Counted from the first letter of the stretch, positions 34,018 to 44,504 are shown. The stretch is DNA of 64,000 nt from an uncultured Macellibacteroides sp. (GCF_963667135.1 NZ_OY762974.1:2046001-2110000), one strand, 5' to 3'. The notes: generated from the sequence alone by a model not told the origin. Numbers and translations are program-made.

Positions 34018-36996
34018 ATGCAACGAAAGAAAGCACTTGATTCTTTCAAACACTGGAGAGTAGGAGTACTATCCGTGTTGATTTCCTTTTGCATTACGGC
34101 CGCGTTTGCTCAGCAAGGGTCTGTTAAAGGAAAGGTTTTAGACGAAACAGGCCAACCTATTATTGGAGCCAACGTTGTTGAAAAAGGTACCACGAATGGT
34201 ACAATCACTGACCTTGATGGTAATTATACCCTTACAGTTCCGAATGCTCAACGCTCAATTCTTCAATTTTCCTTTATCGGTTACACTACATTGGAAGATG
34301 CCGTAAAAGGACGTACCAAAATTGATGCCAAGCTTTCTCCTTCCGTTATTAACTTAGGAGAGGTGGTTGCTATTGGTTATGGTACTCAGACACGTAAAGA
34401 AATTACGGGTTCTGTTGCCAATGTAACAGAAGAGAGTTTTAACAAAGGGGTTACTCGTGATGCAACCGACCTGTTGCAGGGTAAAGTGGCCGGTTTGGTT
34501 ATTACCTCTGGTTCCGGTGATGTAACAAGAGGTGCTACCATGCGTTTGCGTGGTACTTCCACTTTGCAGAACGACCAGGGTCCGCTTATCGTTATCGACG
34601 GTGTACCTGGTGGTGATATGTCTACCGTATCTCCTTCGGATATCGAATCAATTTCTGTATTGAAGGATGCTTCTTCTGCTGCTATTTACGGATCTCGTTC
34701 TGCTGGTGGTGTTGTATTGATTACAACCAAACGCGGTTCCGGATCTAAGACCATGATTTCTTATGATGGTTATGTAGCAATGGACCAGATGTCTAATAAA
34801 CCAGACCTGATGAATGCTCAGCAATGGCGTGACTACGCAAATAGCGCAGGTTTGGAAACAGATACTTATGATAAGTATGGCGCTGATACCGATTGGTTTG
34901 ATGAAATGACTCGTACGGGAGTTTCCCAGAATCACAGTGTTTCAATGTCCGGAGGTGGTTCTAAAAGCAACTATCGTGCATCGTTTTCTTATCTCGACAG
35001 AAATGGTATTATGCGCGACAACGCCATGGAACGTTACAGTTTCCGCTTCCAGTTCTCTCAGCGGGCTATTAACGACCGTTTGAAAGTGGGATTGACCGGT
35101 TCTGCAACACTTACTGACAATCAGGTTCCTAACGGCGACAACTTTGTATTGGCTTACAGTATGTTACCTGTTTATCCTGTGTATAATGAAGATGGATCTT
35201 ATTTTACAAAAGTAAATAAGGAGTATGATCAGGGTAATCCTGTTCAAAATCAGGATTTGAACACCATGAGCAATAAGATGAATTATTTCTATGGAAACGG
35301 TGATATTCAGTTCCTTGTTATGGAAGGATTAAATGTAAAGGCAAACTTATATAAGAGCCGTTTTAATGGTGAATTCAGTCAATATACCGACTCAAACACG
35401 TCAATGGGTTATAAGGACCAAGGCTTTGCAAAAAAACAAAACCGTGCATGGGACCGTGACTTGATGGAATTGACCGCAGATTATAACAGAACATTTGGCG
35501 CTGCCGATGAACACAAAGTAAATGGGTTGATTGGTTACTCTTGGGAAGAAAATGAATACTCTATGTTTCATGCCCAGAACCGTAACTTTGTAAACAACGA
35601 CCTGCAGTCAGACAACCTGCAATCCGGTCAGGGTTTAAAGCAGGGAGACGTACAGTCTGAACGCAATCAGTATCGTCTTATCTCTTTGTTCGCAAGAGCA
35701 AATTATAGTTATAAAGAACGCTATATGATTACTGCAACGGTTCGCCGTGATGGTTCTTCTAAGTTTGGAGCAAATAATAAGTGGGGTACATTCCCTTCTG
35801 CTTCCGCTGCCTGGGGAATTTCAGAAGAAGGTTTTATGGAAGATGTAAAATGGGTTGATGATCTTAAGATCCGTGCAGGTTACGGTGTTACAGGTAATCA
35901 GGATGGTTTGCAGCCTTACAAAACTTTGCAGTTATATGGTGCAGATGGTCAATATTATAATAATGGCAGCTGGTTAACAGCCTATAAAATTAATCAGAAT
36001 GCTAACCCTAATTTGAAGTGGGAATCTACGGCTATGTTAAACGTAGGGGTAGACTTCACATTATTTAATGGTCGTTTGGGTGGTACTGTTGAATGGTACG
36101 ACAAAAGGACTTCCGATATGCTTTACACATACAGTGTGCCAACTCCTCCATATGTTTATGGATCAATGATGGCCAACGTTGGTGATATGTCCAATAAGGG
36201 TATTGAATTGTTACTGAACATTGGTGTAGTTCGTAAAAAGGATTTTAACTGGAATATGTCTGTTAACCTTTCTCATAACAAAAATGAGATTACGAAACTA
36301 TCAAGCGATATCTATACCACAAACCGTATTTATACAGGTGACCCATGGATCCGCGGAGGTTCGGGAACAACTTCTCACGTAATTGAAGAAGGTCGCCCTG
36401 TTGGTCAGTTCTATATGCTGAAATGTAATGGATTGGATTCAAATGGTAAATATATTATTGAAGATGTTAATGGTGACGGAAGTATTTCGGAAGACGATCG
36501 TACTTATGTAGGAAGTTCTCAGCCTGATCTTACTTTTGGCGTAAACAACGCATTTAATTATAAGAACTGGGATTTTAGTGTATTCGTTCGCGGAACTATT
36601 GGCAATGATGTATTGAATGGCCCACGTATGGGATATGGTACTTCTGCTTATCTGATCGGTACAAATGCGTTAAACGATCCATTAATTTATGATTTGAAAG
36701 AATCTCCACGTATTTGTTCTTACTATCTGGAAGATGCTTCTTTCATGAGATTGGACAACATGTCTCTTGGTTATACTTTTAATACTAAGAACTTAAATTG
36801 GCTTGACAAGGCTCGCGTATATGTAGCTGCTCAAAACCTGTTTGTGATTACTGGTTACAAGGGATTAGATCCTGAAGTGGAAATTGTACGTTCAGGTCAG
36901 TCCACTGAAGCTGCCGGTTTATCTCCGGGTATTGAACCTCGTCAGTTCTTCCCTAAGGCAAGAACATTTACTGTAGGTGTAAATCTTACTTTCTAA
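34018..36996 (+). CDS. SusC/RagA-family TonB-linked outer-membrane transporter
   Basis: 992 residues. Signal peptide (about 1-32), a carboxypeptidase-D-regulatory-like domain (about 35-105, GSVKGKVLDETGQPIIGANVV), the plug domain (GYGTQTRKEITGSVANV, LQGKVAGLVIT, IRGTST-like MRLRGTST, and GSRSAGGVVLITTKRG), then a 22-strand barrel ending VGVNLTF. SusC proteins import oligosaccharides or peptides captured by SusD. No glycoside hydrolase, sigma or sensor gene is adjacent, so the substrate is unknown. SusD follows after 19 bases. Confidence 0.96.
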   Translation: MQRKKALDSFKHWRVGVLSVLISFCITAAFAQQGSVKGKVLDETGQPIIGANVVEKGTTNGTITDLDGNYTLTVPNAQRSILQFSFIGYTTLEDAVKGRTKIDAKLSPSVINLGEVVAIGYGTQTRKEITGSVANVTEESFNKGVTRDATDLLQGKVAGLVITSGSGDVTRGATMRLRGTSTLQNDQGPLIVIDGVPGGDMSTVSPSDIESISVLKDASSAAIYGSRSAGGVVLITTKRGSGSKTMISYDGYVAMDQMSNKPDLMNAQQWRDYANSAGLETDTYDKYGADTDWFDEMTRTGVSQNHSVSMSGGGSKSNYRASFSYLDRNGIMRDNAMERYSFRFQFSQRAINDRLKVGLTGSATLTDNQVPNGDNFVLAYSMLPVYPVYNEDGSYFTKVNKEYDQGNPVQNQDLNTMSNKMNYFYGNGDIQFLVMEGLNVKANLYKSRFNGEFSQYTDSNTSMGYKDQGFAKKQNRAWDRDLMELTADYNRTFGAADEHKVNGLIGYSWEENEYSMFHAQNRNFVNNDLQSDNLQSGQGLKQGDVQSERNQYRLISLFARANYSYKERYMITATVRRDGSSKFGANNKWGTFPSASAAWGISEEGFMEDVKWVDDLKIRAGYGVTGNQDGLQPYKTLQLYGADGQYYNNGSWLTAYKINQNANPNLKWESTAMLNVGVDFTLFNGRLGGTVEWYDKRTSDMLYTYSVPTPPYVYGSMMANVGDMSNKGIELLLNIGVVRKKDFNWNMSVNLSHNKNEITKLSSDIYTTNRIYTGDPWIRGGSGTTSHVIEEGRPVGQFYMLKCNGLDSNGKYIIEDVNGDGSISEDDRTYVGSSQPDLTFGVNNAFNYKNWDFSVFVRGTIGNDVLNGPRMGYGTSAYLIGTNALNDPLIYDLKESPRICSYYLEDASFMRLDNMSLGYTFNTKNLNWLDKARVYVAAQNLFVITGYKGLDPEVEIVRSGQSTEAAGLSPGIEPRQFFPKARTFTVGVNLTF

Positions 36997-37015
36997 ATTA
37001 TTAAATTAGCTTATT

Positions 37016-38566
37016 ATGAAAAGAAAATCAATCATATCAGTTATAACCGGAGCCGTTTTGATGTGCGCCATGCCTTCGTGTATGGACCTCGATGAAACGG
37101 TGTATGACAAAGTGCAGGCCGACAGTTTCGGAAAAACCGAAGCTGAAATCAACTCAATCATTGCTCCAATTTATAAAACATTGAAAAAAACCTGGCCAAA
37201 TGCGTATTTCTATCTGACAGAATGTTCGGGTGATATGGCCATTACTCCAACCCGTAAGGGGGGTGACTGGTGGGACAATGGTGCCTACAAAGATTTACAT
37301 ATGCATACATGGACACCAAATACAGGTACTGTTAAAGATGCTTGGAATGATGCCATGCAGAGTATTTCTACCTGTAACCAGGTTTATAGCATCATTAAAG
37401 CGGCCCCAAGTATGACAGAAGCCGACAGAACACGTACGCTTGCAGAAATTCGCGGTATTCGTGCTTATTGGTACTATATGTTGGTGGATAACTTTGGAAA
37501 CGTTCCATTGGTAACCGATTTTGAAGATACTAAACTTCCTGCCACAAAATCAAGAAAAGAAGTATACGATTTTGTTGTTAGCGAACTTAATGAAATTAAA
37601 GATCAGCTTCGTTCGGATGTTACCGGTGCAAGCTATGGTAAGTTTACTAAAGGTGCAGCTTACACATTGTTGGCAAAAATGTATCTGAATGCCGAAGTAT
37701 GGACGGGAACTCCTAATTGGCAGGGTGTGGTAGACGCTTGTAATGAGGTTATGAAACTCGACTATATTATTGAGCCGGATTGGAAACAGAGCTTTATTGT
37801 AAACAATCAAAACTCGAAGGAAATAATTCTTCCGATTTGTTTTGGTCGTGCCGATGGTGGTAATACAATGCATTATCGTACTCTTCATTACCTGGATCCT
37901 ATTGCTTTGGGCATGACTGTTGGTACATGGAACGGTGTTTGTGCACAGCCGGATTATGTAAAAACTTTTGATGATGCGGACAAACGTAAAGTAGGTTCGT
38001 TCTTGATGGGAGAAATGAAAGATCCTGCAACTGGTCAGGTGCTGATTACAGCGCATAACCGTCCGTTAAATCACACTATCGACTTAACAATGATTCCTGG
38101 AACAGAACGTGGAGGTACTACTTGGGGCGATGTAAATCAGGAAGATGGAGCCCGTGTAAATAAATGGGAGTATGAAGTAGGATTGGCTGCTTCTGATCAG
38201 GAAAATGACTTTGCAATTTTCCGTTTGGCAGATGTTTACCTGATGAAGGCTGAGGCATTGATTCGTATGGAATCTGATAACGCTGAGGCAACCCGTTTAA
38301 TTAATATTATTCGCGCCCGTGGTTTCGGTGACACCAATCACAATTATACTTCTGTAACATTGAAAAATGTTGAAATGGAACGTAAGTTTGAAATGGCTTG
38401 GGAGATGTGCAGTCGTCAGGATAATATCCGTTTCGGTACATTCCTTGATGCCCGTTTCTTAAAGGTGAAATCGGAAGAATATCGTAAGTTGTTCTGCGTT
38501 CCGCAGGATGCATGGCAAACTAATAATACGTTAGTTCAAAATCCTGGATATCCTGCTTTTAAATAA
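37016..38566 (+). CDS. SusD/RagB-family nutrient-binding outer-membrane lipoprotein
   Basis: 516 residues. Lipoprotein signal ending MPSC (Cys22) then an acidic MDLDET stretch, which suggests surface export. The SusD fold is indicated by RGIRAYWYYMLVDNFGNVPLV, the TPR-like helices, and the C-terminal region from FAIFRLADVYLMKAEALIRM through RMEFAMEE-like MERKFEMAWEM to NPGYPAFK. It closes the SusC barrel as a lid and binds the substrate. It ends the two-gene operon, with a strong terminator after it. Confidence 0.95.
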   Translation: MKRKSIISVITGAVLMCAMPSCMDLDETVYDKVQADSFGKTEAEINSIIAPIYKTLKKTWPNAYFYLTECSGDMAITPTRKGGDWWDNGAYKDLHMHTWTPNTGTVKDAWNDAMQSISTCNQVYSIIKAAPSMTEADRTRTLAEIRGIRAYWYYMLVDNFGNVPLVTDFEDTKLPATKSRKEVYDFVVSELNEIKDQLRSDVTGASYGKFTKGAAYTLLAKMYLNAEVWTGTPNWQGVVDACNEVMKLDYIIEPDWKQSFIVNNQNSKEIILPICFGRADGGNTMHYRTLHYLDPIALGMTVGTWNGVCAQPDYVKTFDDADKRKVGSFLMGEMKDPATGQVLITAHNRPLNHTIDLTMIPGTERGGTTWGDVNQEDGARVNKWEYEVGLAASDQENDFAIFRLADVYLMKAEALIRMESDNAEATRLINIIRARGFGDTNHNYTSVTLKNVEMERKFEMAWEMCSRQDNIRFGTFLDARFLKVKSEEYRKLFCVPQDAWQTNNTLVQNPGYPAFK

Positions 38567-38582
38567 TAGGATACTATCAAAT

Positions 38583-38622
38583 AAAAAAGGCGTTCCGGAA
38601 TTTCCGGAACGCCTTTTTTATT
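38583..38622. terminator. Bidirectional terminator after susD
   Basis: An 18-nt near-perfect palindrome (38583-38600 with 38602-38619) with A and T runs on either side; it serves susD and the convergent PD40 gene. Confidence 0.9.
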
Positions 38623-40117
38623 CGTGGAATTTAATCTGCTCTCCTTTGCTTTGGGTGGCAGCATGTTGTATGTCGTAAGGGCTTACTTCTATTTCTCCTT
38701 TGATAAGTTCGGGAATGTTATAAGAGTAGAGTTGGAAATCATACAGATCGGGATCTTCCTGAGGCAACAAAAAAGGTTTGGATGTATTGCCCTGCTCGTC
38801 CACATGCACTATATAAGGCAAAGTATAAACGCCGTTCTCACGCCGGCTGCTAATAACAAACCAACGACTGTTGCTGCTCCATGTATGGTAGCTTTCTGTT
38901 TCCGGACTGTTTACCCCTTTCATATCTATCGCTTTTCCGGTTTTCAGATTTATCATCCGTATTTCTGCATCTTTGTGCCAGATAGGGAATTGCCCATAGG
39001 CTGTTTCTGTATACATCATGAACTTGCCATCAGGAGAAATGCGTGGAAAGGAGGTGCTGACGCTATCGGCAATAACCAGCGTATCGATTTGCGAACCAAT
39101 TACCCCCTCCTTCGCATCAAAGGATACTTTGCAAAGATTGTAGCGAAGTTTATTATACTCTTCAGGCATTTTCAACGCGGGTGCCGAACAGAAATAAAGC
39201 CATTTTCCATCTGCCGAGAAAGAGGGGAACGTTTCATAGGCATCCTTTGTTATAATTGATGCTTTGGAAAGAATTTCTTTTTTGGCAATGTCGTACACAA
39301 CTATATCCGATTCGGTATCGAAGACTTCCATTTTCTTTTTGGGAACAGCATGAAAGAATTGCCGGATTGTATTGACGGATGAAACGATATAGTTTCCGGA
39401 AGGATGCCAGTAAGGGTAGGTGAGATTACTGATAGTCTTATCCGTTTTAGTCTGCAGCTTCTCTATTTCGCCCTTCGATACGATGTACGTTCCGCCATTG
39501 TCGGCCCGCATATGAAACAGCATTTGCTGAGGGTTGCCACCACAGAATGAATGGCAGTTTATGCAATTGTAGCCGGTCATTTTATTGACAATAACCGGCT
39601 TTTCCTCAAACGACTCCAGGTTCCGTTGGTAAATGCCAACGATATGCCACTTTTCGTAACCGGGTTCTATTAAACGATATGCCATGTGTGAATCAATAGA
39701 ATCCGGACTTACAAACAATGAAAACGTTTTCCAGGTAGTCCACTTGTTTTTGTTTTTGGTGGATACCTTAAACCGAAGCGAATCTCCGGCGGATTCGGTC
39801 AATAGGGCGTGCCATTTACGAAGATTAATCCGAACTTTTCCATCACCGAAACATTCTATATGCTTATTTCCTTTTTGGTTTGTTATTTCTACATAACTTT
39901 TTTCACACGGCGTATTGATCCTGAAATTTAACGGAGCCATATTAAGCGGAATACTTATTCCGGTATAGTCGGGGAAAAGTCCGGGCAAACTGTTTGCGAC
40001 AACCGCATCCCCGGGATACTCTTTTTGTAGTGAAGGAATAACCAGTAGTCCGGTAACTAACACTGCTCCGGCAACGCATCCGATAAGTATTTTTTTACGT
40101 GATTCAACTTTCTTCAT
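38618..40117 (-). CDS. PD40/TolB-like beta-propeller protein with a c-type haem motif
   Basis: 499 residues. One N-terminal TM helix or uncleaved signal (about 9-29). A CxxCH haem-attachment motif (CINCH, 185-189) precedes a C-terminal half made of PD40/TolB-type propeller blades (YPYWHPSGNYIVSS, FPSFSADGKWLYFCS, FPRISPDGKFMMYTE, HTWSSNSRWFVISS). Haem attachment would place it in the periplasm. It overlaps the DUF6057-type gene by 4 bases (ATGA), so the two are coupled. A role in redox or in handling a TonB-imported compound is inference; no close known function comes to mind. Confidence 0.75.
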   Translation of the reverse strand: MKKVESRKKILIGCVAGAVLVTGLLVIPSLQKEYPGDAVVANSLPGLFPDYTGISIPLNMAPLNFRINTPCEKSYVEITNQKGNKHIECFGDGKVRINLRKWHALLTESAGDSLRFKVSTKNKNKWTTWKTFSLFVSPDSIDSHMAYRLIEPGYEKWHIVGIYQRNLESFEEKPVIVNKMTGYNCINCHSFCGGNPQQMLFHMRADNGGTYIVSKGEIEKLQTKTDKTISNLTYPYWHPSGNYIVSSVNTIRQFFHAVPKKKMEVFDTESDIVVYDIAKKEILSKASIITKDAYETFPSFSADGKWLYFCSAPALKMPEEYNKLRYNLCKVSFDAKEGVIGSQIDTLVIADSVSTSFPRISPDGKFMMYTETAYGQFPIWHKDAEIRMINLKTGKAIDMKGVNSPETESYHTWSSNSRWFVISSRRENGVYTLPYIVHVDEQGNTSKPFLLPQEDPDLYDFQLYSYNIPELIKGEIEVSPYDIQHAATQSKGEQIKFHE

Positions 40118-41856
40118 AACTGTTCCTGATTAGGCATATTCTCGAATTGTGCATAATAATAGTAAGTGTTACCGAACTGTTTCTTAAGCAACTCCGGACT
40201 ATTTCCTGCAGCATTGCAAAAGCTAATAAACCGATCGTAAACGGCTTTATCTATTTTAAACGTCTTAAAGGCTTCCGGGTCCGGTTGTACTGCAGCGTAA
40301 AAAAGACAAATAGCTTCCTGAAAATGAACAGGTAATGTCTTGTAAAATCCTTTGGCGGTTTGCATATATTGCATGAAAGCTCCAAGGTCTTTATATAAAA
40401 GGACATAGGCCATGGTGTATTCTATTGCGGCCTTATTGCCGGGATGATCGTCAAGTAAGTATGCAAGCGCGTTGGGTAACGCTTTTGCAGGATCAAACGG
40501 ATTATCTGTAGTTACGTTTACAGCTCTTTTTTGTACAATCCATGGCGTTTTGTCGGCAGTCTCACGGTTCAGATATAGCCGTTTTTCTTTAGCCCAATCT
40601 CTATAGAACAGAGAGGCTTCCAGTATGGTAATGTATTTCTCTGCCGCATTATATTCTTCGTTAACCAGATAGGTTTCTACCAAACGTTTCATAAGACGGG
40701 GCTGAACCCTCCGTTCTGAACTAAGAACACCAACAAAGGCATAACGCTGAGAACTGTTTATGTGCCCTATTTGCCAGGCAACCTCGCTGGCAGTTATCAG
40801 ATCCACCCTGGTTACAGGATCTTTTGGAATAAGTCCGTCTACACCTGCCTGCCTGAAATCAAACTGCTTGTTGGCAAGCTGATTTGTATGAGATAATGCC
40901 AGATTCACATAGATAAGAGCATTCTGATCGTTTACTGCATGTTGTTCCGCATGATCCACTATTTTTTGCCATTGACTGTTGCGGGCATAGTAATCGTATT
41001 GGTAGGTTTGTTCAAGTGCATTTCCTCCATAGACTATTCCGGCTATAATTCCACCAGAAAGAATTACAAAGGAAATAACCAACTTGTGCCCTACTTTAGG
41101 TTGCCATTTTTGTAAAAGAAGAGAGAGAGTTGTAATAAGGGGAAACGCCAGCCAGAATAACCGGAAAGAACCGGGTTGAGGGTATTCAGGATGATACAGG
41201 TACTTACTGAAAAAGGCTTCTTCCATGGGAACGACAAAAAGTGTACGCATGGCTATGAGGGGAAGCAGCATACTTCCTCCAATATAGATGGTTACCGCCA
41301 TGTATTTGCTTTTTGATGCGAACTTAAGCTCGTAGAATGATAGGAGTATGGCTGCCAGAAAATGTGCGGGAGTTGCAAGTAAATAGCTTGTTACCAGGAT
41401 TCCTAGGGCATAGACATACCGCCAGTTGTTACGAGGAGAATAGGTATAACCCACTGCGGCCAGGATTCCTGTTAGCATGGATAAAGGGATCGCAACAGTT
41501 TCGGGCGGATAAATCCAGAAAAGAAAACAGGGCAGTATAGACCAGAGAGAAGAAAGAAGGTATCCGCACCTTCTGAAAAACAGATGGGCGGATACCGCTA
41601 TAAGTCCGAGAAGGGAAGCTATGCATACTGAAGCAACATGGGGCAGGTAAAAAAACTGCATCAGGGCTTCGTTAAGGTATTCGTTCATACCTCCCGGTTC
41701 TCTGTAAAATTCAATAAAATAGGAGTTGGTATACAGAAACAATCCAAATTGTTCCATAAAATGATACCAGTACCGATAATGCAGGTCGAAATACAAATAA
41801 CTTCCTGCAACAAACATTCCAATTAGAATAAGGTTTCCAAAACGTTGTGGTCTCAT
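40114..41856 (-). CDS. DUF6057-type polytopic membrane protein
   Basis: 580 residues. About eight TM helices in residues 1-290 (starting FGNLILIGMFVAGSYLYFDLHYRYWYHFMEQ), then a soluble helical domain of about 290 residues with TPR-like repeats (YQYDYYARNSQWQKIVDHAEQH; TYLVNEEYNAAEKYITILE). From memory this matches the Bacteroidota DUF6057 family; function unknown. It lies between a TonB-linked barrel (14-base gap) and a haem-motif PD40 protein (4-base overlap), so the three are probably one system spanning both membranes. Confidence 0.75.
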   Translation of the reverse strand: MRPQRFGNLILIGMFVAGSYLYFDLHYRYWYHFMEQFGLFLYTNSYFIEFYREPGGMNEYLNEALMQFFYLPHVASVCIASLLGLIAVSAHLFFRRCGYLLSSLWSILPCFLFWIYPPETVAIPLSMLTGILAAVGYTYSPRNNWRYVYALGILVTSYLLATPAHFLAAILLSFYELKFASKSKYMAVTIYIGGSMLLPLIAMRTLFVVPMEEAFFSKYLYHPEYPQPGSFRLFWLAFPLITTLSLLLQKWQPKVGHKLVISFVILSGGIIAGIVYGGNALEQTYQYDYYARNSQWQKIVDHAEQHAVNDQNALIYVNLALSHTNQLANKQFDFRQAGVDGLIPKDPVTRVDLITASEVAWQIGHINSSQRYAFVGVLSSERRVQPRLMKRLVETYLVNEEYNAAEKYITILEASLFYRDWAKEKRLYLNRETADKTPWIVQKRAVNVTTDNPFDPAKALPNALAYLLDDHPGNKAAIEYTMAYVLLYKDLGAFMQYMQTAKGFYKTLPVHFQEAICLFYAAVQPDPEAFKTFKIDKAVYDRFISFCNAAGNSPELLKKQFGNTYYYYAQFENMPNQEQL

Positions 41857-41870
41857 GAAAATTAACTTTG

Positions 41871-44306
41871 TTAAGCACCGCCTCCTTCCGTGCTCTGTCC
41901 TTCGCCGCCGGACTTCTGGTCATCGTTGGAGATACCGCGTTTTACTTTTTTAATAGCACTTTTTAAATCGCCGAATCGCCAGGATACACTTAGGCTAAAA
42001 CTCCGGGCTGACATACGGTTTACGCTTTTACGATAAAAGTTGGCATCCTCCGTTGTCGTCTTCATTTCCTTTGTTTTCCAGAACGGATCCTGAGCAGACA
42101 AAGATACAGTAAGTTTTTTCTTTAAGAAGTCTTTGTTAAGCGTAATTCCTGTAAAATAAAAAGCAGAAGATTTTCCCTGCAGCATAATGCGGGGTGCAAA
42201 ATATCCGCCATTTAGATTGATGCGGAAATCTTTGGGCAACGTATATTGTATGCCTGTAAACACCCTGTAATTATATCCGCTGTTGTTTCCCCAGTTATCA
42301 CTTTTCATATTCGTATAATCGATTCCTCCGTTCATATAGATTCTGAAGGTAGAGATCGGATTCCAGCTTCCGTAAAGGAACGCGCCAACGTTTTGATTTT
42401 TACCTATATTGTCGTATGTACTCTGAGTAATACCCGGTTTTTCAGGATCGATAAAGGTGTATTGTTCTATGCCATTGTTCACAAATGAGTAGTTTACGCT
42501 GGCGTTTATATTTATTTTCTGAGTAAACATACTGTAATTCAGCGTAATGTTATTGCTTTTTTCGGCATCAAGATCCGTATTACCATACGAGATATTCAAT
42601 GGGTCGGTTGTGTTTACGTAGGGATTCAAATACCAGATACCCGGTCGTTGAATGCGCATGTTGTAACCCAAACGGAGACTCTGGCTCATATTTAGCTGAT
42701 ACGACAGAGTGGCTGATGGAACGACGTTGAAATAACTGGCTTCAAAAGCATTGTCACTTTCAACATTCAAGCTGGTTCCTTCTGCACGTAATCCGGCTTT
42801 GAAAGCGAATTTATCCCATTTAAGATTATATCCCGCGTATCCTGAATAGATATGTTGGGTATGCTTGAAACTGGCATTGGCATCTCTGGCGAGTGTATCA
42901 TTTAGAAAACGCTCTGTCTCGCTGTCGCTTTGACGTAAGATGTATTTGGCCCCAACTTCTACCGATTGGTTTTTGTTCAAGGGACGTGTATAGTCCATCT
43001 GAGCGGTATGTTCGTTTGTTGAAGCATCGTTTGTTGTCCTTTCCGTACGATCTGCATAGTTTACCAGACTGTTGATATCTGTGTTATTTGTGCTTCCTCC
43101 GGGAGAATTGTTGAATTTGTACGAAAACGTAAGCAGTTCATCTTTTCTGGAGGTGGAATGCTGAAAATCAAGATTAACTTCCGTTCCTCCAAAAGTGTTG
43201 CGTGAATTACTGTTTCTCATGAACTGATAGATGGTTTCAAGCCCTTCATTACGCATTATTTCGTTGGTTTCGGATATGTTATTCGATTTTCCGTTAAACC
43301 GGTTGGCCGAAAGGCTTAAGAGGTTCAATGTGTCAATTTCATAACTTAACTCCAGATATCCGTATTGCATTGGGCCCTTGTTCTTGGAACGGCCGTCCTG
43401 CGTCAGGTATTTCATCTCCTTACTATTAAAGTTTTCGCGATACGAGTTGAAATCGTTGTAGGGACTGTTTCTGTAATTATAGTTGAAGTTTCCTGTAATA
43501 CCTAGTTTCCCAACTTTAGCTGAGACATATGCTCCACCTCCGACACTTCCCAATGTGTTGACATTGGCCCTTACGGTTCCAGTGTATCCCTGCATGGAGC
43601 TTTTGGTAATAATGTTGATGATACCACCAACGCCTTCCGCATCGTATTTGGCTCCCGGTTCGGTAATCACTTCAATGTTTTTCACTGAGTTGGCGGGCAT
43701 ACTTTTTAACACATCTCCGGGATTGTTGGAGATAAGGTTAGAAGGCTTCCCATTCATGTATATTTTGAAGTTGGTAGAACCTTTTAGCTGTATTTTATCT
43801 TCTCCGTCCACCGTAACCATTGGAACTTTCCGGAGCATCTCAAGCGTATTGCTTGTCACCGCTTCCGGGTCTTCATCCAGGTTGTAGGTAATTTTGTCGA
43901 CTTCAACCTTTACAAGTGGTTTTTGTGCGGTTACGGTTACTTCGCCAAGTCGTTTGTTGTCTTCCATCATAAAAAGCTTACCCAAGTCGAGCTTCTTTTT
44001 TTCCTCGGATAGCGTAAAACTTGTTTTTGATGTTACTTTTCCGAGAGATTGCATCGTGATAATGTAGGTGCCCGGCACTTTCATCTCTGCTTCGAACTTC
44101 CCGTCAATATCGCAGGCTAGTAGTTTTTCTGCCTTTTGCGGCGACTGGCTTAAAGAAATGGATAGTGTTGCATAAGGAACGGTCTCGTTGGTGATCGAAT
44201 CAATCACCTGACCTTTGATGGAGAACGGAGAACTTTTGTCTGATTGCGCCTGCATGAATATGGTTGATAACAGGGCAAAGAGAGAAAATAAGATAATTTT
44301 TTTCAT
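41871..44306 (-). CDS. TonB-dependent outer-membrane barrel (OMP_b-brl_3 type)
   Basis: 811 residues. Signal peptide (about 1-20), a carboxypeptidase-regulatory-like domain (about 27-112; SIKGQVIDSITNETVPYATL), plug domain (VTVTAQKPLVKVEVDKITYNL, GGIINIITKSSMQGY) and a large barrel rich in aromatic and Asn residues ending FSLSVSWRFG. A charged, Gly-rich tail of about 30 residues follows the last strand, unusual for a barrel that must end in an aromatic residue. First gene of a three-gene operon; its promoter box is at 44355. Confidence 0.9.
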   Translation of the reverse strand: MKKIILFSLFALLSTIFMQAQSDKSSPFSIKGQVIDSITNETVPYATLSISLSQSPQKAEKLLACDIDGKFEAEMKVPGTYIITMQSLGKVTSKTSFTLSEEKKKLDLGKLFMMEDNKRLGEVTVTAQKPLVKVEVDKITYNLDEDPEAVTSNTLEMLRKVPMVTVDGEDKIQLKGSTNFKIYMNGKPSNLISNNPGDVLKSMPANSVKNIEVITEPGAKYDAEGVGGIINIITKSSMQGYTGTVRANVNTLGSVGGGAYVSAKVGKLGITGNFNYNYRNSPYNDFNSYRENFNSKEMKYLTQDGRSKNKGPMQYGYLELSYEIDTLNLLSLSANRFNGKSNNISETNEIMRNEGLETIYQFMRNSNSRNTFGGTEVNLDFQHSTSRKDELLTFSYKFNNSPGGSTNNTDINSLVNYADRTERTTNDASTNEHTAQMDYTRPLNKNQSVEVGAKYILRQSDSETERFLNDTLARDANASFKHTQHIYSGYAGYNLKWDKFAFKAGLRAEGTSLNVESDNAFEASYFNVVPSATLSYQLNMSQSLRLGYNMRIQRPGIWYLNPYVNTTDPLNISYGNTDLDAEKSNNITLNYSMFTQKININASVNYSFVNNGIEQYTFIDPEKPGITQSTYDNIGKNQNVGAFLYGSWNPISTFRIYMNGGIDYTNMKSDNWGNNSGYNYRVFTGIQYTLPKDFRINLNGGYFAPRIMLQGKSSAFYFTGITLNKDFLKKKLTVSLSAQDPFWKTKEMKTTTEDANFYRKSVNRMSARSFSLSVSWRFGDLKSAIKKVKRGISNDDQKSGGEGQSTEGGGA

Positions 44307-44354
44307 CAGATTAAATAAAAAGGTGAATACTGGAATAAATTAACTAATAGTCGG

Positions 44355-44362
44355 CAAATATA
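44355..44362 (-). promoter_or_regulatory. -7 box of the TonB/DUF6057/PD40 operon
   Basis: Minus strand TATATTTG, 48 bases before the ATG at 44306. Confidence 0.45.
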
Positions 44363-44504
44363 CAACGATTAACTAATGTGTTTCTGTTTCTGCAGTTAAA
44401 GAAAACTAAGATTACCCGCTTAATAGTTATCTTTAGTTATAGAACTGTGATTATTATGTAAAGTAATCCTATACGCAGTTCATATATCTTATAATCTTTT
44501 TCCT

